From positions 1,178,001-1,242,000 of the forward strand of contig NZ_CP119789.1 of NCBI RefSeq assembly GCF_029338275.1: a stretch of 64,000 bases of DNA, written 5' to 3'. Every line of letters starts with the position of its first letter. The stretch's first letter is position 1. This document shows positions 1 through 7,632 of this stretch, piece after piece. The stretch comes from Haloarcula ordinaria. Its GTDB lineage: Archaea > Halobacteriota > Halobacteria > Halobacteriales > Haloarculaceae. Below the pieces are notes generated by a model. The model was given only the letters and a program-made list of their open reading frames with translations, made no database searches and was not told the DNA's origin. A program made the position numbers and the translations under genes.

Positions 1-1
1 C

Positions 2-223
2 GAACACGAACCGGACAGTATCCGCGAACTTGCTCGAGTCGTGGATCGCCACCCACCAGAGGTCACGGAGAACGTTCACGAACTTGCGGACTACGGGCTC
101 ATCGAACTGGAAGAGGATGGGCGTGCGAAACGTCCGACCATCTGGTACGACGAGATTGAATTCTCCGGTGACGTTCCACTCGGTGCGACTGAGACTGGAA
201 GCGACATCGGTGCAGTCCCGTGA
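2..223 (+). CDS. C-terminal part of an HTH transcriptional regulator (cut by window edge)
   Basis: The reading frame is open from base 2 to a stop at 221-223 and gives about 73 residues, so the start lies outside the window. The visible part reads like the recognition-helix half and wing of a winged helix protein: 'SIRELARVVDRHPPEVTENV' is followed by 'HELADYGLIELEEDG' and a short tail. This pattern (start of a helix, 'L..YGLI.L...G') is typical of haloarchaeal MarR-like / HVO_A0114-type DNA-binding proteins, which often act as antitoxin-like or local repressors. The family assignment is an inference from motif shape, and the regulated gene is not visible. Confidence 0.6.
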   Translation, partial: EHEPDSIRELARVVDRHPPEVTENVHELADYGLIELEEDGRAKRPTIWYDEIEFSGDVPLGATETGSDIGAVP

Positions 224-539
224 TGGTTGCTAGTGGCTACCAATTCGATTCGGAACCGCCCTTCACTTGGTGAACGCAGGTGAGGTGTCGAACGAGGTGA
301 AGTTCAAAGCGGGAGCAGAGCTGTCGGGACAGGTCAACTAATCCCCCTCACACTGGGCCGTCCGTCCCCACGGTACAACGATATTCGTTCGTTTGCTGAG
401 TTTCGTGGCCGTTCCGCCTGTGATCCCATCGAGCAGTTCGACATCGAATGTGACGATATCGATGGATTTCCCGCACAGAAATAAGCCGGTATATCAACCA
501 CAGTTCGTTTGTCAGTATTCTAGTTTGCTGAACACACCC

Positions 540-566
540 TCTGTATCTCGCACGCCGGTACTGACA
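540..566 (+). repeat. 27-base repeat, left copy
   Basis: The segment ctgtatctcgcac(g/a)ccggtactgacag occurs here and again at 11355-11381 in the same orientation with one mismatch (g here, a there). Similarity fades outside the core, although short blocks such as 'tgctga' and 'acac' precede both copies. The two copies lie outside the 1220-11036 catabolic genes on either side. It could be a mobile-element remnant or an island boundary; the function is unknown. Confidence 0.6.
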
Positions 567-985
567 GGAATCAAGTGGATTCTCTCGGTCGTGCTGAATA
601 TAGGGCGCAAGTCGGTCACGAAACGTACACTTTCTCCGTTGTGCAAAGGCGCCGAATAAGACCTCAAAGACGTTTGCCTTTCACGGGGTCGGCCGGGTTG
701 TGTACGTCGGGTCCCTCGAGAGCACAACCCGAGCGGGGACACAACGAATTCATCACGTCGGTTCCTGCTTTATATTTGATGTCCACAGCGCTCTCTCCCC
801 ATGTAACGATAAAATGAACGTATAGGCCAAAAAAATGGTGTCTAATATCACTATATGAAATCATAATCATCCATTTGGAGGTGTATACTACATTATAACT
901 ACCAATACTGGGTAAATATAGTTAAAAAAGACACTTAAAAACAATATATCTCTACATCCATTCTGAATTGCTAAATATAAAGCCA

Positions 986-1031
986 GTGAATTGGATATAA
1001 ATATAGTATGGGGAAACCCCATCTAATTCAC
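986..1031. repeat. Nested inverted repeat (hairpin-forming)
   Basis: The outer arms GTGAATTGGAT (986-996) and ATCTAATTCAC (1021-1031) pair at 10 of 11 positions. A second hairpin, ATGGGG-AAA-CCCCAT (1008-1022), shares the AT with the outer arm, so two alternative foldings are possible. It lies about 190 bases downstream of the IclR stop codon in AT-rich DNA. It could be a terminator or a protein site; no family was recognised. Confidence 0.5.
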
Positions 1032-1219
1032 ACTCTCCTACAATTTTCCAGAGATTCTTGAACCGTCCGCGAGACAACCTTCCCAGTACTGCCCGCGACG
1101 CTCGACGGCGAGAAGCCGGAACGAAAACGAGTCGACTACAGCCTTTGGAAATAATAACATGTGTACACTTGATATCTGAATCTATTCGGCAGGCACGGAC
1201 CAGCCTGGTTCGTCGCGAC

Positions 1220-1987
1220 CTAGATGCCCCGCTTGAGCTTGAGTTCGATCACGTTCTTGGCCTGGAAGAGATGGTTTTCGATCTCGTCGACGACCTCATC
1301 GTCTTCGAGGTGTGTCGCTGGCCCCGCGATACTTATCGCCCCGAGCAGCTTCTCGTCGTCGTCGAGGATTGGTACGGCGATTCCATTGAGACCTCTGACG
1401 GCTTCACCCCTATTGTACGCGATACCCTGCTCCCGAATATGTTCAATTGTCTCGAACAATTCTTCGGGCTGGTGGATTGTTCGCGCTGTCGTCTGTCGGA
1501 GTCCATGTTCCTGGATGATTTCCTCGACTCTCTCCTTCGGGAGATGCGCGAGAATCGCTTTTCCAAGTGCTCTGTCGTGGAGACGAGCGCGCCGGCCGAT
1601 GGAAGCATCCATGTCCACAGCGTTGTCGCCGGCCTGCTTATAGAGTATCACTCCCAGCCCCTGCTCTTCGATCATCAGAATGGCCAGCTCTCCCGTGACC
1701 GCAGCGAGGTCGTTGATCTCCTCCCTAGCAGCTTTGAAGAGGGGGATTCTTCGGCGGGTCCGGTCTCCCACCTGGAGAAAGCGCAGTCCGAGACGGTATT
1801 TTTTCTCGTCCTGGACGACGTATCCCGAGTCCCGGAGTACCTGCAGGTGGTAGTGAATCGTGCTCTTCGGGATGTCGAGACGGTTGGCAAGTTCGGTTAC
1901 ACCCTGTGCGCCGTGTTCGTCGAGGTCGGAGATGATGTCTAACAACTTCCTCGTCGTCCGACCCGTATGTTCGTTTTCTCCGGCCAT
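1220..1987 (-). CDS. IclR-family transcriptional regulator, HpsR-like
   Basis: A 255-residue protein with a winged helix at about residues 10-75 ('LLDIISDLDEHGAQGVTELA', 'PKSTIHYHLQVLRDSGYV') followed by the IclR ligand-binding domain ('RALGKAILAHLP', 'RGEAVRGLNGIAVPI', 'LGAISIAGPATHL'). Full length for the family. The start is supported by a TATA box (ATTTATA on this strand, near 2011-2017) 27 bases upstream, giving a leaderless message. It is divergent from the dehydrogenase, exporter and lyase genes that follow. In bacteria, DHPS catabolism genes are accompanied by an IclR-type regulator (HpsR), which fits this context; the specific ligand is inferred. Confidence 0.9.
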   Translation of the reverse strand: MAGENEHTGRTTRKLLDIISDLDEHGAQGVTELANRLDIPKSTIHYHLQVLRDSGYVVQDEKKYRLGLRFLQVGDRTRRRIPLFKAAREEINDLAAVTGELAILMIEEQGLGVILYKQAGDNAVDMDASIGRRARLHDRALGKAILAHLPKERVEEIIQEHGLRQTTARTIHQPEELFETIEHIREQGIAYNRGEAVRGLNGIAVPILDDDEKLLGAISIAGPATHLEDDEVVDEIENHLFQAKNVIELKLKRGI

Positions 1988-2010
1988 ACTAATCCATCAT
2001 GGTCACTCAT

Positions 2011-2017
2011 TATAAAT
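2011..2017 (-). promoter_or_regulatory. TATA box of the IclR gene
   Basis: ATTTATA on the minus strand, centred about 27 bases before the ATG at 1987. This is the spacing expected for a leaderless haloarchaeal transcript. Confidence 0.6.
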
Positions 2018-2038
2018 GTTGTTCAACTCAGACGAACA

Positions 2039-2050
2039 GTTCTTGAGAAC
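2039..2050. promoter_or_regulatory. Inverted repeat, candidate operator
   Basis: GTTCT-TG-AGAAC: perfect 5-base arms around a 2-base centre, located upstream of the IclR promoter between the divergent genes. It is a candidate binding site for the adjacent IclR protein by position only. Confidence 0.35.
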
Positions 2051-2467
2051 AGACGACAGGCCGCAGCACTGGACTCGCTCCCCGCGAATCCCCACCGTCG
2101 CACGGTATCCGGAGTATCGGGTTCCCGCTAGACGACGGATATCCCGGTTTCCCTTTTGGCAAATATATTCGATTGAGTCGAACATGGGTTGTCACAACTT
2201 ACCATGATTTGCCGACAGTGATTCTCGAACAGCACGAGTGGTTCGCTCTGGCTGTCCTATGCTCTTTCGGGCACTGAAAAGGACGAGCGGGGAACCGCCT
2301 CCACAGAAGCCGTTTAGATGAATTAAAGGGTCTCGTACCTGGCGAAGATACGGACGGGAGAGCAGAATCGTCGTCTTCGTAGACCTCTCTCAGATCGGTA
2401 TCGTCTCGCTCGAGCTGCTCCCGCCGCTGTGCCAACAGAGGGCGCGCGACGCTCCCCGGGAACTAGA

Positions 2468-2475
2468 TTTATATA
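2468..2475 (+). promoter_or_regulatory. TATA box of the SDR gene
   Basis: TTTATATA, about 30 bases before the ATG at 2502, in a good position for a haloarchaeal promoter with a very short leader. Confidence 0.6.
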
Positions 2476-2501
2476 GCCGGGTCGGGCATGACTGACGTGT
2501 G

Positions 2502-3254
2502 ATGCTTGACAGCAAAACTGCCGTCGTAACTGGTGGTGCTAGCGGCATCGGACGTGCAATCGCGAAAGAGTACGCTGACCAGGGGGCGAACGTCGTCATC
2601 GGTGACATCAGCCGCGACCCACGCATGGGCGGGGAGCCCACCGACGAAGTGATCGCCGACGAAAACGGGGAGGCGATGTACGTCGACACCGACGTCACAG
2701 ACTACGACGACGTGCGCCATCTCGTCGATTCGGCGGTCGAGGAATACGGCTCGCTCGATGTAATGGTCAACAACGCCGGTATCCTCCAGCAGTCGCTCTT
2801 ACACGAGACGCCAGCCGATGACTGGGAAGAACTGATGCGCATCAACGTGGACGGCGTCTACTACGGGACGAAAGCCGCCGTCGACCACATGATCGACCAG
2901 GACAGCGGCAGCATCGTCAACATCTCGTCGATAAGCGGGAAGATCGGTCGTGCGAACGCGCCCGCCTACTGCGCGTCGAAGGGTGCGGTGACGATGATGA
3001 CCCGACAGAACGCCATCGACTACGGACCAGAGGGGATCCGGGTCAACGCCATCGGTCCCGGTGGCACGCTGACCGCGATGGTCCACGAGGTCATGAGCGA
3101 GGAGCGCCAGGAGTATCTGGAGGACGCGACGCCGCTTCGCCGGTTGGCCGAACCCGACGAGATAGCCGACGTGGCGACGTTCCTCGCCTCGGATATGGCG
3201 AGTTACGTCAACGGGCACGTCCTCATCACCGACGGCGGATTCTCCATCGTCTGA
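2502..3254 (+). CDS. SDR-family NAD(P)-dependent dehydrogenase (HpsO-like candidate)
   Basis: A 250-residue classical short-chain dehydrogenase. Visible motifs are the cofactor site 'TGGASGIG' (about residues 10-17), 'NNAG', the catalytic Ser in 'IVNISSISG', 'YCASKGAV' (Tyr and Lys of YxxxK) and the C-terminal 'GHVLITDGGFSIV'. ATG at 2502 is preferred over GTG at 2499. In bacterial DHPS pathways an SDR (HpsO) helps interconvert the DHPS enantiomers by oxidising C2, and a sulfolactate dehydrogenase does the analogous job for sulfolactate. Its place between the IclR regulator and the exporter/lyase genes fits one of these roles. The substrate cannot be read from the sequence; family confidence is high, substrate confidence low. 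Confidence 0.85.
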   Translation: MLDSKTAVVTGGASGIGRAIAKEYADQGANVVIGDISRDPRMGGEPTDEVIADENGEAMYVDTDVTDYDDVRHLVDSAVEEYGSLDVMVNNAGILQQSLLHETPADDWEELMRINVDGVYYGTKAAVDHMIDQDSGSIVNISSISGKIGRANAPAYCASKGAVTMMTRQNAIDYGPEGIRVNAIGPGGTLTAMVHEVMSEERQEYLEDATPLRRLAEPDEIADVATFLASDMASYVNGHVLITDGGFSIV

Positions 3255-3379
3255 GCGGGCTGGCGGTCACACTCGACACGCCATCGCTCGATACTTTTGG
3301 TGGTCGCGGTGTGACCACGTGGTGCTATGAGACCCCATCCAGTAGACATAAATAATCCGCAACTCTGGAACCAATTACC

Positions 3380-3520
3380 ATGTTCGACCAGCAGTCGCCT
3401 CGTTCGGCGACCTATCGCGACGCCGTATTGCAGTGGTGGGACGCGCTCGACCGTGGCTGGAAAGCCGCTCTTTTCGGCATCCTCATCGTTCTCCCGCACC
3501 TCTCGGGAGTTCTCCCCTGA
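3380..3520 (+). CDS. Small hydrophobic protein coupled to the exporter
   Basis: An ATG at 3380 opens a 46-residue frame ending in TGA at 3518-3520, whose last base is the first base of the exporter ATG (TGATG). The N-terminal half is polar and aromatic ('YRDAVLQWWDALDRGWK') and the C-terminal half is hydrophobic ('AALFGILIVLPHLSGVLP'), suggesting a single membrane-associated helix. No family is recognised. The overlapping stop/start implies translational coupling with the exporter, so it may be an accessory subunit or a leader peptide setting exporter expression. Confidence 0.5.
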   Translation: MFDQQSPRSATYRDAVLQWWDALDRGWKAALFGILIVLPHLSGVLP

Positions 3521-4518
3521 TGATGTCGCTGGCGGCGCGAGCACGGACGCTTGCACCGGGCGTGCTCGTCCTGTTCGGGATTGCCCTGTTCTCGCGGGGC
3601 TTTGCGACCGTCGTGCCCGCGATGAGCCCCCTGATCGTCGCTATCGGATGCGGTGCGCTCGTGGCCAACACCACGGGCGTTCCCGACTGGGTCCGTCCGG
3701 GGCTCGACAACCACAAACTCCTCCTGGAGACGGGCATCGTGCTCTTGGGAGTGCGGCTGACGATTGCGCAGGTCATCGAGACCGGTCCGATGGTGGCCGC
3801 GTTGGCAGCGTTCATGGTGGTCTTCGGTGTCCTCTACATGGAAACGGTCGTCGGCCGGCTCTTCGACGTTGGCAAGCGCACGACGTCGCTGCTCGCGGCC
3901 GGTGCGAGCGTCTGTGGCGTCTCTGCCGTCTTGGCCGTGGCGGGGAGCATCGACGTCGACGAGACGGACATCACCTACGCCGTCGCCACGATCCTCCTGT
4001 TCGACGCCATCACGCTCGTCGTCTTTCCGCTCGTCGGCGACCTCCTCCAGATTTCGGGCAAGCAGTTCGGTATCTGGGCAGGCCTGAGTCTGTTCAGTAC
4101 CGGCCCGACGGCGGCAGTCGGCTTCGCCGTCTCGGAGACCGCCGGCCAGTGGGCGACAATCACGAAGCTCGCTCGGAACACGTTCATCGGAATCATCGTC
4201 GTCGGGTACGCCGTCCGATACGCGACCACTGAGACGAACCAACTGAACGTGGCACAGATCTGGGGCCGGTTCCCCAAATTCCTCTTTGGCTTCCTGGTCG
4301 TCGTTCTCATCGTGAACCTGAGCGGGCCTTCGACCACCGCCGTCGCCTCTATCGGGACGATTCGCGACTGGCTGTTCCTGCTGGCGTTCGTCGGGCTCGG
4401 CTTCGACATCGACGTCGACGAGCTGCGTGCCACTGGAATTCGGCCAGTGCTCCTCGTGTTAGTGCATCTCGTCACGGTCAGCGTGCTCACGCTCTCGCTG
4501 GTCCTCTCGCTCTTCTGA
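3520..4518 (+). CDS. YeiH/SuyZ-type putative sulfate or sulfite exporter
   Basis: A 332-residue polytopic membrane protein with about ten hydrophobic segments and the hallmarks of the conserved hypothetical 698 (YeiH) family: 'LLETGIVLLGVRLTIAQV', 'AAGASVCGVSAVLAVAGSI', 'SLFSTGPTAAVGFAVSE', 'LGFDIDVDEL'. A longer frame upstream exists, but the ATG at 3520 overlaps the preceding small gene and begins with the first membrane segment. A member of this family (SuyZ) sits beside the sulfolactate sulfo-lyase genes in Paracoccus pantotrophus and was proposed to export the sulfur anion. Its position immediately before a SuyAB-like pair suggests removal of sulfite or sulfate released by desulfonation. 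Confidence 0.82.
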   Translation: MMSLAARARTLAPGVLVLFGIALFSRGFATVVPAMSPLIVAIGCGALVANTTGVPDWVRPGLDNHKLLLETGIVLLGVRLTIAQVIETGPMVAALAAFMVVFGVLYMETVVGRLFDVGKRTTSLLAAGASVCGVSAVLAVAGSIDVDETDITYAVATILLFDAITLVVFPLVGDLLQISGKQFGIWAGLSLFSTGPTAAVGFAVSETAGQWATITKLARNTFIGIIVVGYAVRYATTETNQLNVAQIWGRFPKFLFGFLVVVLIVNLSGPSTTAVASIGTIRDWLFLLAFVGLGFDIDVDELRATGIRPVLLVLVHLVTVSVLTLSLVLSLF

Positions 4519-4533
4519 GTCTCCACCCAAATG

Positions 4534-4540
4534 TTTATAT
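4534..4540 (+). promoter_or_regulatory. TATA box of the lyase operon
   Basis: TTTATAT about 29 bases upstream of the ATG at 4566, just after the exporter stop codon. It indicates a separate promoter for the two lyase genes. Confidence 0.6.
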
Positions 4541-4565
4541 CTGGGCAGGTAGACTCCCATTCTGC

Positions 4566-4889
4566 ATGCCGGATCGATACTTACAGGTAGTCGAACCGTC
4601 GGACAACGTCGCGACGGCGCTCCGTGAACTGGAGGCAGGCGAGACAGTCACGGTCGCCGTCGGCGACGAGGAACGAACAATCGAGGTACAGGAGGACGTC
4701 ATCTTCGGACACAAGATCGCCGTCGAGGACATCGCGTCGGGCGAGACCATCACGAAGTACGGGAAGTCCATCGGCAACGCGACCGAGGACATCCCAGCTG
4801 GCACGTGGGTCCACGTCCAGAACGTCGAGAGCAACTACGGCCGGGGCGACCTCGCCGGCGACGAACAGACCGCGACGGTGAGTGAGTAA
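4566..4889 (+). CDS. UxaA-family lyase small subunit, SuyA-like
   Basis: A 107-residue SAF-domain protein corresponding to the N-terminal domain of altronate dehydratase. Features: 'VVEPSDNVATALRELEAGE' at the start, then 'FGHKIAVEDIASGETITKYG' and 'IGNATEDIPAGTWVHVQNVE', the usual SAF core with the conserved His of 'GHK'. It is separated by 2 bases from the large subunit. In (2R)-sulfolactate sulfo-lyase the two domains are separate polypeptides SuyA and SuyB, as here. The same architecture occurs for sugar-acid dehydratases, so the assignment to sulfolactate rests on neighbours (HpsN homologue, SuyZ-type exporter, TRAP transporter). Confidence 0.8.
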   Translation: MPDRYLQVVEPSDNVATALRELEAGETVTVAVGDEERTIEVQEDVIFGHKIAVEDIASGETITKYGKSIGNATEDIPAGTWVHVQNVESNYGRGDLAGDEQTATVSE

Positions 4890-4891
4890 TC

Positions 4892-6058
4892 ATGAGCGAA
4901 TTCCTCGGATACGAACGGGACGATGGGAGTGTCGGCATTCGAAACCACGTGGCGATTATCTCGACGGCGCCGTACGCCAACGACACGGTCAAGCGCGCTG
5001 CGGACATCATCGACGGGGCGGTCCCCATCACGCACCCGCTGGGCCGCTGTCAGACCAAGCCCGACGTGTTCCAGACCTACCGGACGCTGCTGGGCTACGG
5101 GACACACCCGAACGTCTACGGCACCGTCGTCGTCGCCCACGCCGGCGAGATCGTCGACGGTGACGAGCTGGCCGCGGACGTCGCCGAGACCGGTCGCCCG
5201 AGCGACTCGGTCAACATCCACGCCGAGAAAGGCGTCATGAACGCACTGAAGCGCACCGTGGACTCCGCGCGTGACATGGTTCAGGAAGCCAGCGCCCAGC
5301 GCCGCGTCCCCGCGGACATGTCGAACCTCACCTTCGGTATCAACTGCGCGACGTCGGACACGACGAGCGGTCTCTGTCAGCACAAGGCGACGGCCCGAGC
5401 GGTCTGGCGGCTCATCGACGAGCACGGCGGCCGGGGCTGTTTCGCCGAGACGCCGGAGTTCTTCGGCGGCGAGAACGAGCTCTCCGAGCGGGCGGTCAAC
5501 GACGAGGTTCGAGACGAGATTCTCGAACGCGTCGACAACTGGGACAAGCGACTGCAGGCGACGGGTTACGACGTCCGCGGTGCCCAGCCGACGCCGGACA
5601 ACATGGACGGCGGACTCACCACCATCGAGGAGAAGTCGCTGGGTGCGCTGGTGAAATCCGGCGACGGTCCGATTCAGGACATCATCGACTACGGCGCGAA
5701 GATCCCTGACGACTCGGGGATGTACATCATGGACACGCCGGGCCACGGTGCCGAGTCCGTGACCGGCATCGGCGCGGGCGGCGCCCACTTCATGGTCATC
5801 TCGACGGGCCAGGGCCACACGCTGTCGAACGCCATCATGCCGACCATCAAGATCACCGGGAACCCCGGCAGCGCCGAGCGCGTCCCCGAACAGACCGACG
5901 TCGACGTCAGCGAAGCACTGGTCGGTGACGAGACCTTCGACTGGGCCGGCGACCAGCTGTGGGACGAGATCGAGAAGGTCGTCAACGGCCAGGTGACGCT
6001 GAGCGAGGCGATGGGCGAGAGCCAGTTCGCCATCCACCGCATCGGCCCCTCGACCTGA
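4892..6058 (+). CDS. UxaA-family lyase large subunit, SuyB-like
   Basis: A 388-residue protein with the altronate/galactarate dehydratase C-terminal domain, close to the known length of SuyB. Visible signatures are 'GYERDDGSVGIRNHVAI' at the N terminus, 'HPLGRCQ', 'GINCATSDTTSGL', 'GGRGCFAETPEFFG', 'DNMDGGLTTIEEKSLG' and 'MDTPGHGAESVTGIGAGG'. The predicted reaction is (2R)-3-sulfolactate to pyruvate plus sulfite. It shares an operon with the SAF subunit and is followed by its own palindromic AT-rich region. The alternative is a two-subunit sugar-acid dehydratase; no sugar-acid gene accompanies it, while the flanking genes fit sulfonate catabolism. Confidence 0.8.
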   Translation: MSEFLGYERDDGSVGIRNHVAIISTAPYANDTVKRAADIIDGAVPITHPLGRCQTKPDVFQTYRTLLGYGTHPNVYGTVVVAHAGEIVDGDELAADVAETGRPSDSVNIHAEKGVMNALKRTVDSARDMVQEASAQRRVPADMSNLTFGINCATSDTTSGLCQHKATARAVWRLIDEHGGRGCFAETPEFFGGENELSERAVNDEVRDEILERVDNWDKRLQATGYDVRGAQPTPDNMDGGLTTIEEKSLGALVKSGDGPIQDIIDYGAKIPDDSGMYIMDTPGHGAESVTGIGAGGAHFMVISTGQGHTLSNAIMPTIKITGNPGSAERVPEQTDVDVSEALVGDETFDWAGDQLWDEIEKVVNGQVTLSEAMGESQFAIHRIGPST

Positions 6059-6095
6059 ACCTCCCGGCGGCGCGCGTCTGGCTGGGTAATCTGGC

Positions 6096-6119
6096 CTCTT
6101 TATTTACAAATAAATAGAG
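6096..6119. repeat. AT-rich inverted repeat between suyB-like and hpsN-like genes
   Basis: CTCTTTATTTA (6096-6106), CAAA loop, TAAATAGAG (6111-6119): arms pair with one bulged base. It lies 38 bases after the lyase stop and about 55 bases before the next start. It could be a terminator or a regulator site upstream of the hpsN-like promoter. Confidence 0.4.
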
Positions 6120-6144
6120 AAAATTGAATAAACGCTAACAAAGA

Positions 6145-6152
6145 TTTATATA
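6145..6152 (+). promoter_or_regulatory. TATA box of the hpsN-like gene
   Basis: TTTATATA centred about 27 bases before the ATG at 6175, matching leaderless haloarchaeal promoter spacing. Confidence 0.65.
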
Positions 6153-6174
6153 CATTCGACGACCACCCCGTTGT

Positions 6175-7455
6175 ATGGGGACCGAGAGAACATACCTCAA
6201 GGACGCACCGGAACAGTCGACGGAGATCTCGAAAGAAGTGCGTGACAGCGTTTACGACATCCTATCACAGATCCGTGAAGAACAGGACGAGGCAATCCGG
6301 ACGCTGACCGCGAAGTTCGACGGTGTCGAGCTCGACGAGTTCCGCGTCACCGACGAGGAGATCCAGGATGCACACGAGCAACTGACCGACGAAGAGAAAG
6401 AGCGGATCGACTACAGCATCGAGCGTGTCCGTGACTTCGCACAGGCGCAGAAGGAGGCGATAGACAACGACTTCGAGCAAGAGTTCGGTGACGGCATCCG
6501 CTGTGGGCAGCGGACACTCCCCGTGGAAGCCGCTGGCACGTACGTCCCCGGTGGGCACTTTACCCATATCGCGACCGCACCGATGTCGATTGTTCCGGCC
6601 CGCGTGGCCGGCGTCGACCGGGTCATCACCTGTACGCCGCCGCGCCCGGACGGGTCGGCGAACGCCTACCAGCTCTACGCGATGGACCAGTCTGGCGCCG
6701 ACGAGATTTACAAGGTCGGTGGCGCCCAGGCCATCGGGGCCATGGCGTACGGGACCGAGACGATCGACGCAGTCGACGTCGTCACGGGACCGGGCAACGT
6801 CTTCGTCTTCGAGGCTAAACGCCAGGTATTTGGCGAGGTCGACCTCGACCTGCTTCCTGGACCGACCGAGGTGCTCATCATCGCCGACGAGACCGCGGAC
6901 CCGGAACTCGTCGCACTCGACCTCCTCTCGCAGGCCGAACACACCGAGACGTCACAGCCAGTCCTCATCACGACCGACCGGGAACTGGGCGAACGGACGC
7001 TCGAAGAGATCGAGTCCTGGCTCCCGCAACTGGAGACCGAAGAGACTGCTCGCAAGTGCTGGGAGCAGAACGGGCAGGTCGTGCTGGTCGAGGACGACGC
7101 GGAGGCGGCGACCGTGGCCGACGAGTACGCCCTGGAGCACGTCCAGATCATGACCGAAGACCCCCGTGACATGCTCAGCCGGATCAGCAATTACGGTGGT
7201 GCATTCCTCGGCGACAACGCACCGGTCTCCTTCGGCGACAAGGTCACCGGTCCCGACCACATCCTCCCGACGCACGGGACGGCGCGGTTCAACGGTGGGT
7301 GCTGGATTAGTTCGTACATGAAGACCGTCACGCACCAGGAACTCACGCCGGAGGGGGCAGCGCATCTCTCGGACTACGCCGCTCGCATCTCAGAGATGGA
7401 AGGGATGCACGGTCACCAGCTCTCGGCGGAGTACCGACCGGTGACGGACGACTGA
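6175..7455 (+). CDS. Histidinol dehydrogenase homologue, HpsN-like sulfopropanediol 3-dehydrogenase
   Basis: A 426-residue protein of the HisD fold. Motifs: 'ETIDAVDVVTGPGNVFVFEA', 'DLDLLPGPTEVLIIADE', the zinc-ligand segment 'LSQAEHTETSQP', the catalytic Glu-His pair in 'YALEHVQIMTED', 'GPDHILPTHGTARFNGG' and the C-terminal His in 'EGMHGHQLSAEYR'. No other histidine-biosynthesis gene is nearby. HpsN is the known HisD homologue that oxidises (R)-2,3-dihydroxypropane-1-sulfonate to (R)-sulfolactate with two NAD+. Its position between SuyAB-like genes and a TRAP transporter supports that role in the cytoplasm. Genuine histidinol dehydrogenase cannot be fully excluded without comparing substrate-pocket residues. 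Confidence 0.82.
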   Translation: MGTERTYLKDAPEQSTEISKEVRDSVYDILSQIREEQDEAIRTLTAKFDGVELDEFRVTDEEIQDAHEQLTDEEKERIDYSIERVRDFAQAQKEAIDNDFEQEFGDGIRCGQRTLPVEAAGTYVPGGHFTHIATAPMSIVPARVAGVDRVITCTPPRPDGSANAYQLYAMDQSGADEIYKVGGAQAIGAMAYGTETIDAVDVVTGPGNVFVFEAKRQVFGEVDLDLLPGPTEVLIIADETADPELVALDLLSQAEHTETSQPVLITTDRELGERTLEEIESWLPQLETEETARKCWEQNGQVVLVEDDAEAATVADEYALEHVQIMTEDPRDMLSRISNYGGAFLGDNAPVSFGDKVTGPDHILPTHGTARFNGGCWISSYMKTVTHQELTPEGAAHLSDYAARISEMEGMHGHQLSAEYRPVTDD

Positions 7456-7632
7456 GTACGACGACAGTTCGAGGACTGGCAGGCGGTAGCCAACCGGCAG
7501 AGGCGAGCGACACCGAACCACGCGTCCGGAACGGTGGTTTTGTCCCGTTACTGACTAAGCGGAGTGGTCAGACTGGGCGGAACATTCTAAATAATCGTTA
7601 TCTATTAATAGTATGCTCTTATGGGTTGAATC

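Larger units (their letters stand above)
224..1219. other. Gene-poor stretch with an AT-rich island
   Basis: No convincing gene was found in either strand over about 1 kb. Bases 830-1060 are strikingly AT-rich compared with the surrounding DNA. The stretch contains one copy of a 27-base direct repeat (540-566; other copy near 11355) and a nested inverted repeat (986-1031). It separates an HTH gene fragment from the 3' end of the IclR gene and could be the left edge of an inserted island. Confidence 0.5.
1988..2501. other. Divergent intergenic regulatory region of the catabolic island
   Basis: 514 bases with no supported gene. It holds the IclR promoter (TATA near 2011-2017, minus strand), an 11-mer GTTGTTCAACT at 2018-2028, an inverted repeat GTTCT-TG-AGAAC at 2039-2050, another short one TTCGA-TTGAG-TCGAA near 2169-2183, and the promoter of the SDR gene (TTTATATA at 2468-2475). 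The inverted repeats are plausible IclR operators, but none is proven. Confidence 0.5.

Noticed and set aside
4566..6058. Altronate dehydratase for sugar-acid catabolism
   Set aside because: The fold fits, but separate small and large chains together with HpsN-like, SuyZ-like and TRAP genes fit sulfolactate sulfo-lyase better; no uronate or altronate gene is present.
6175..7455. Histidine biosynthesis hisD
   Set aside because: No his genes nearby and the context is a catabolic transporter cluster; kept as an alternative only.
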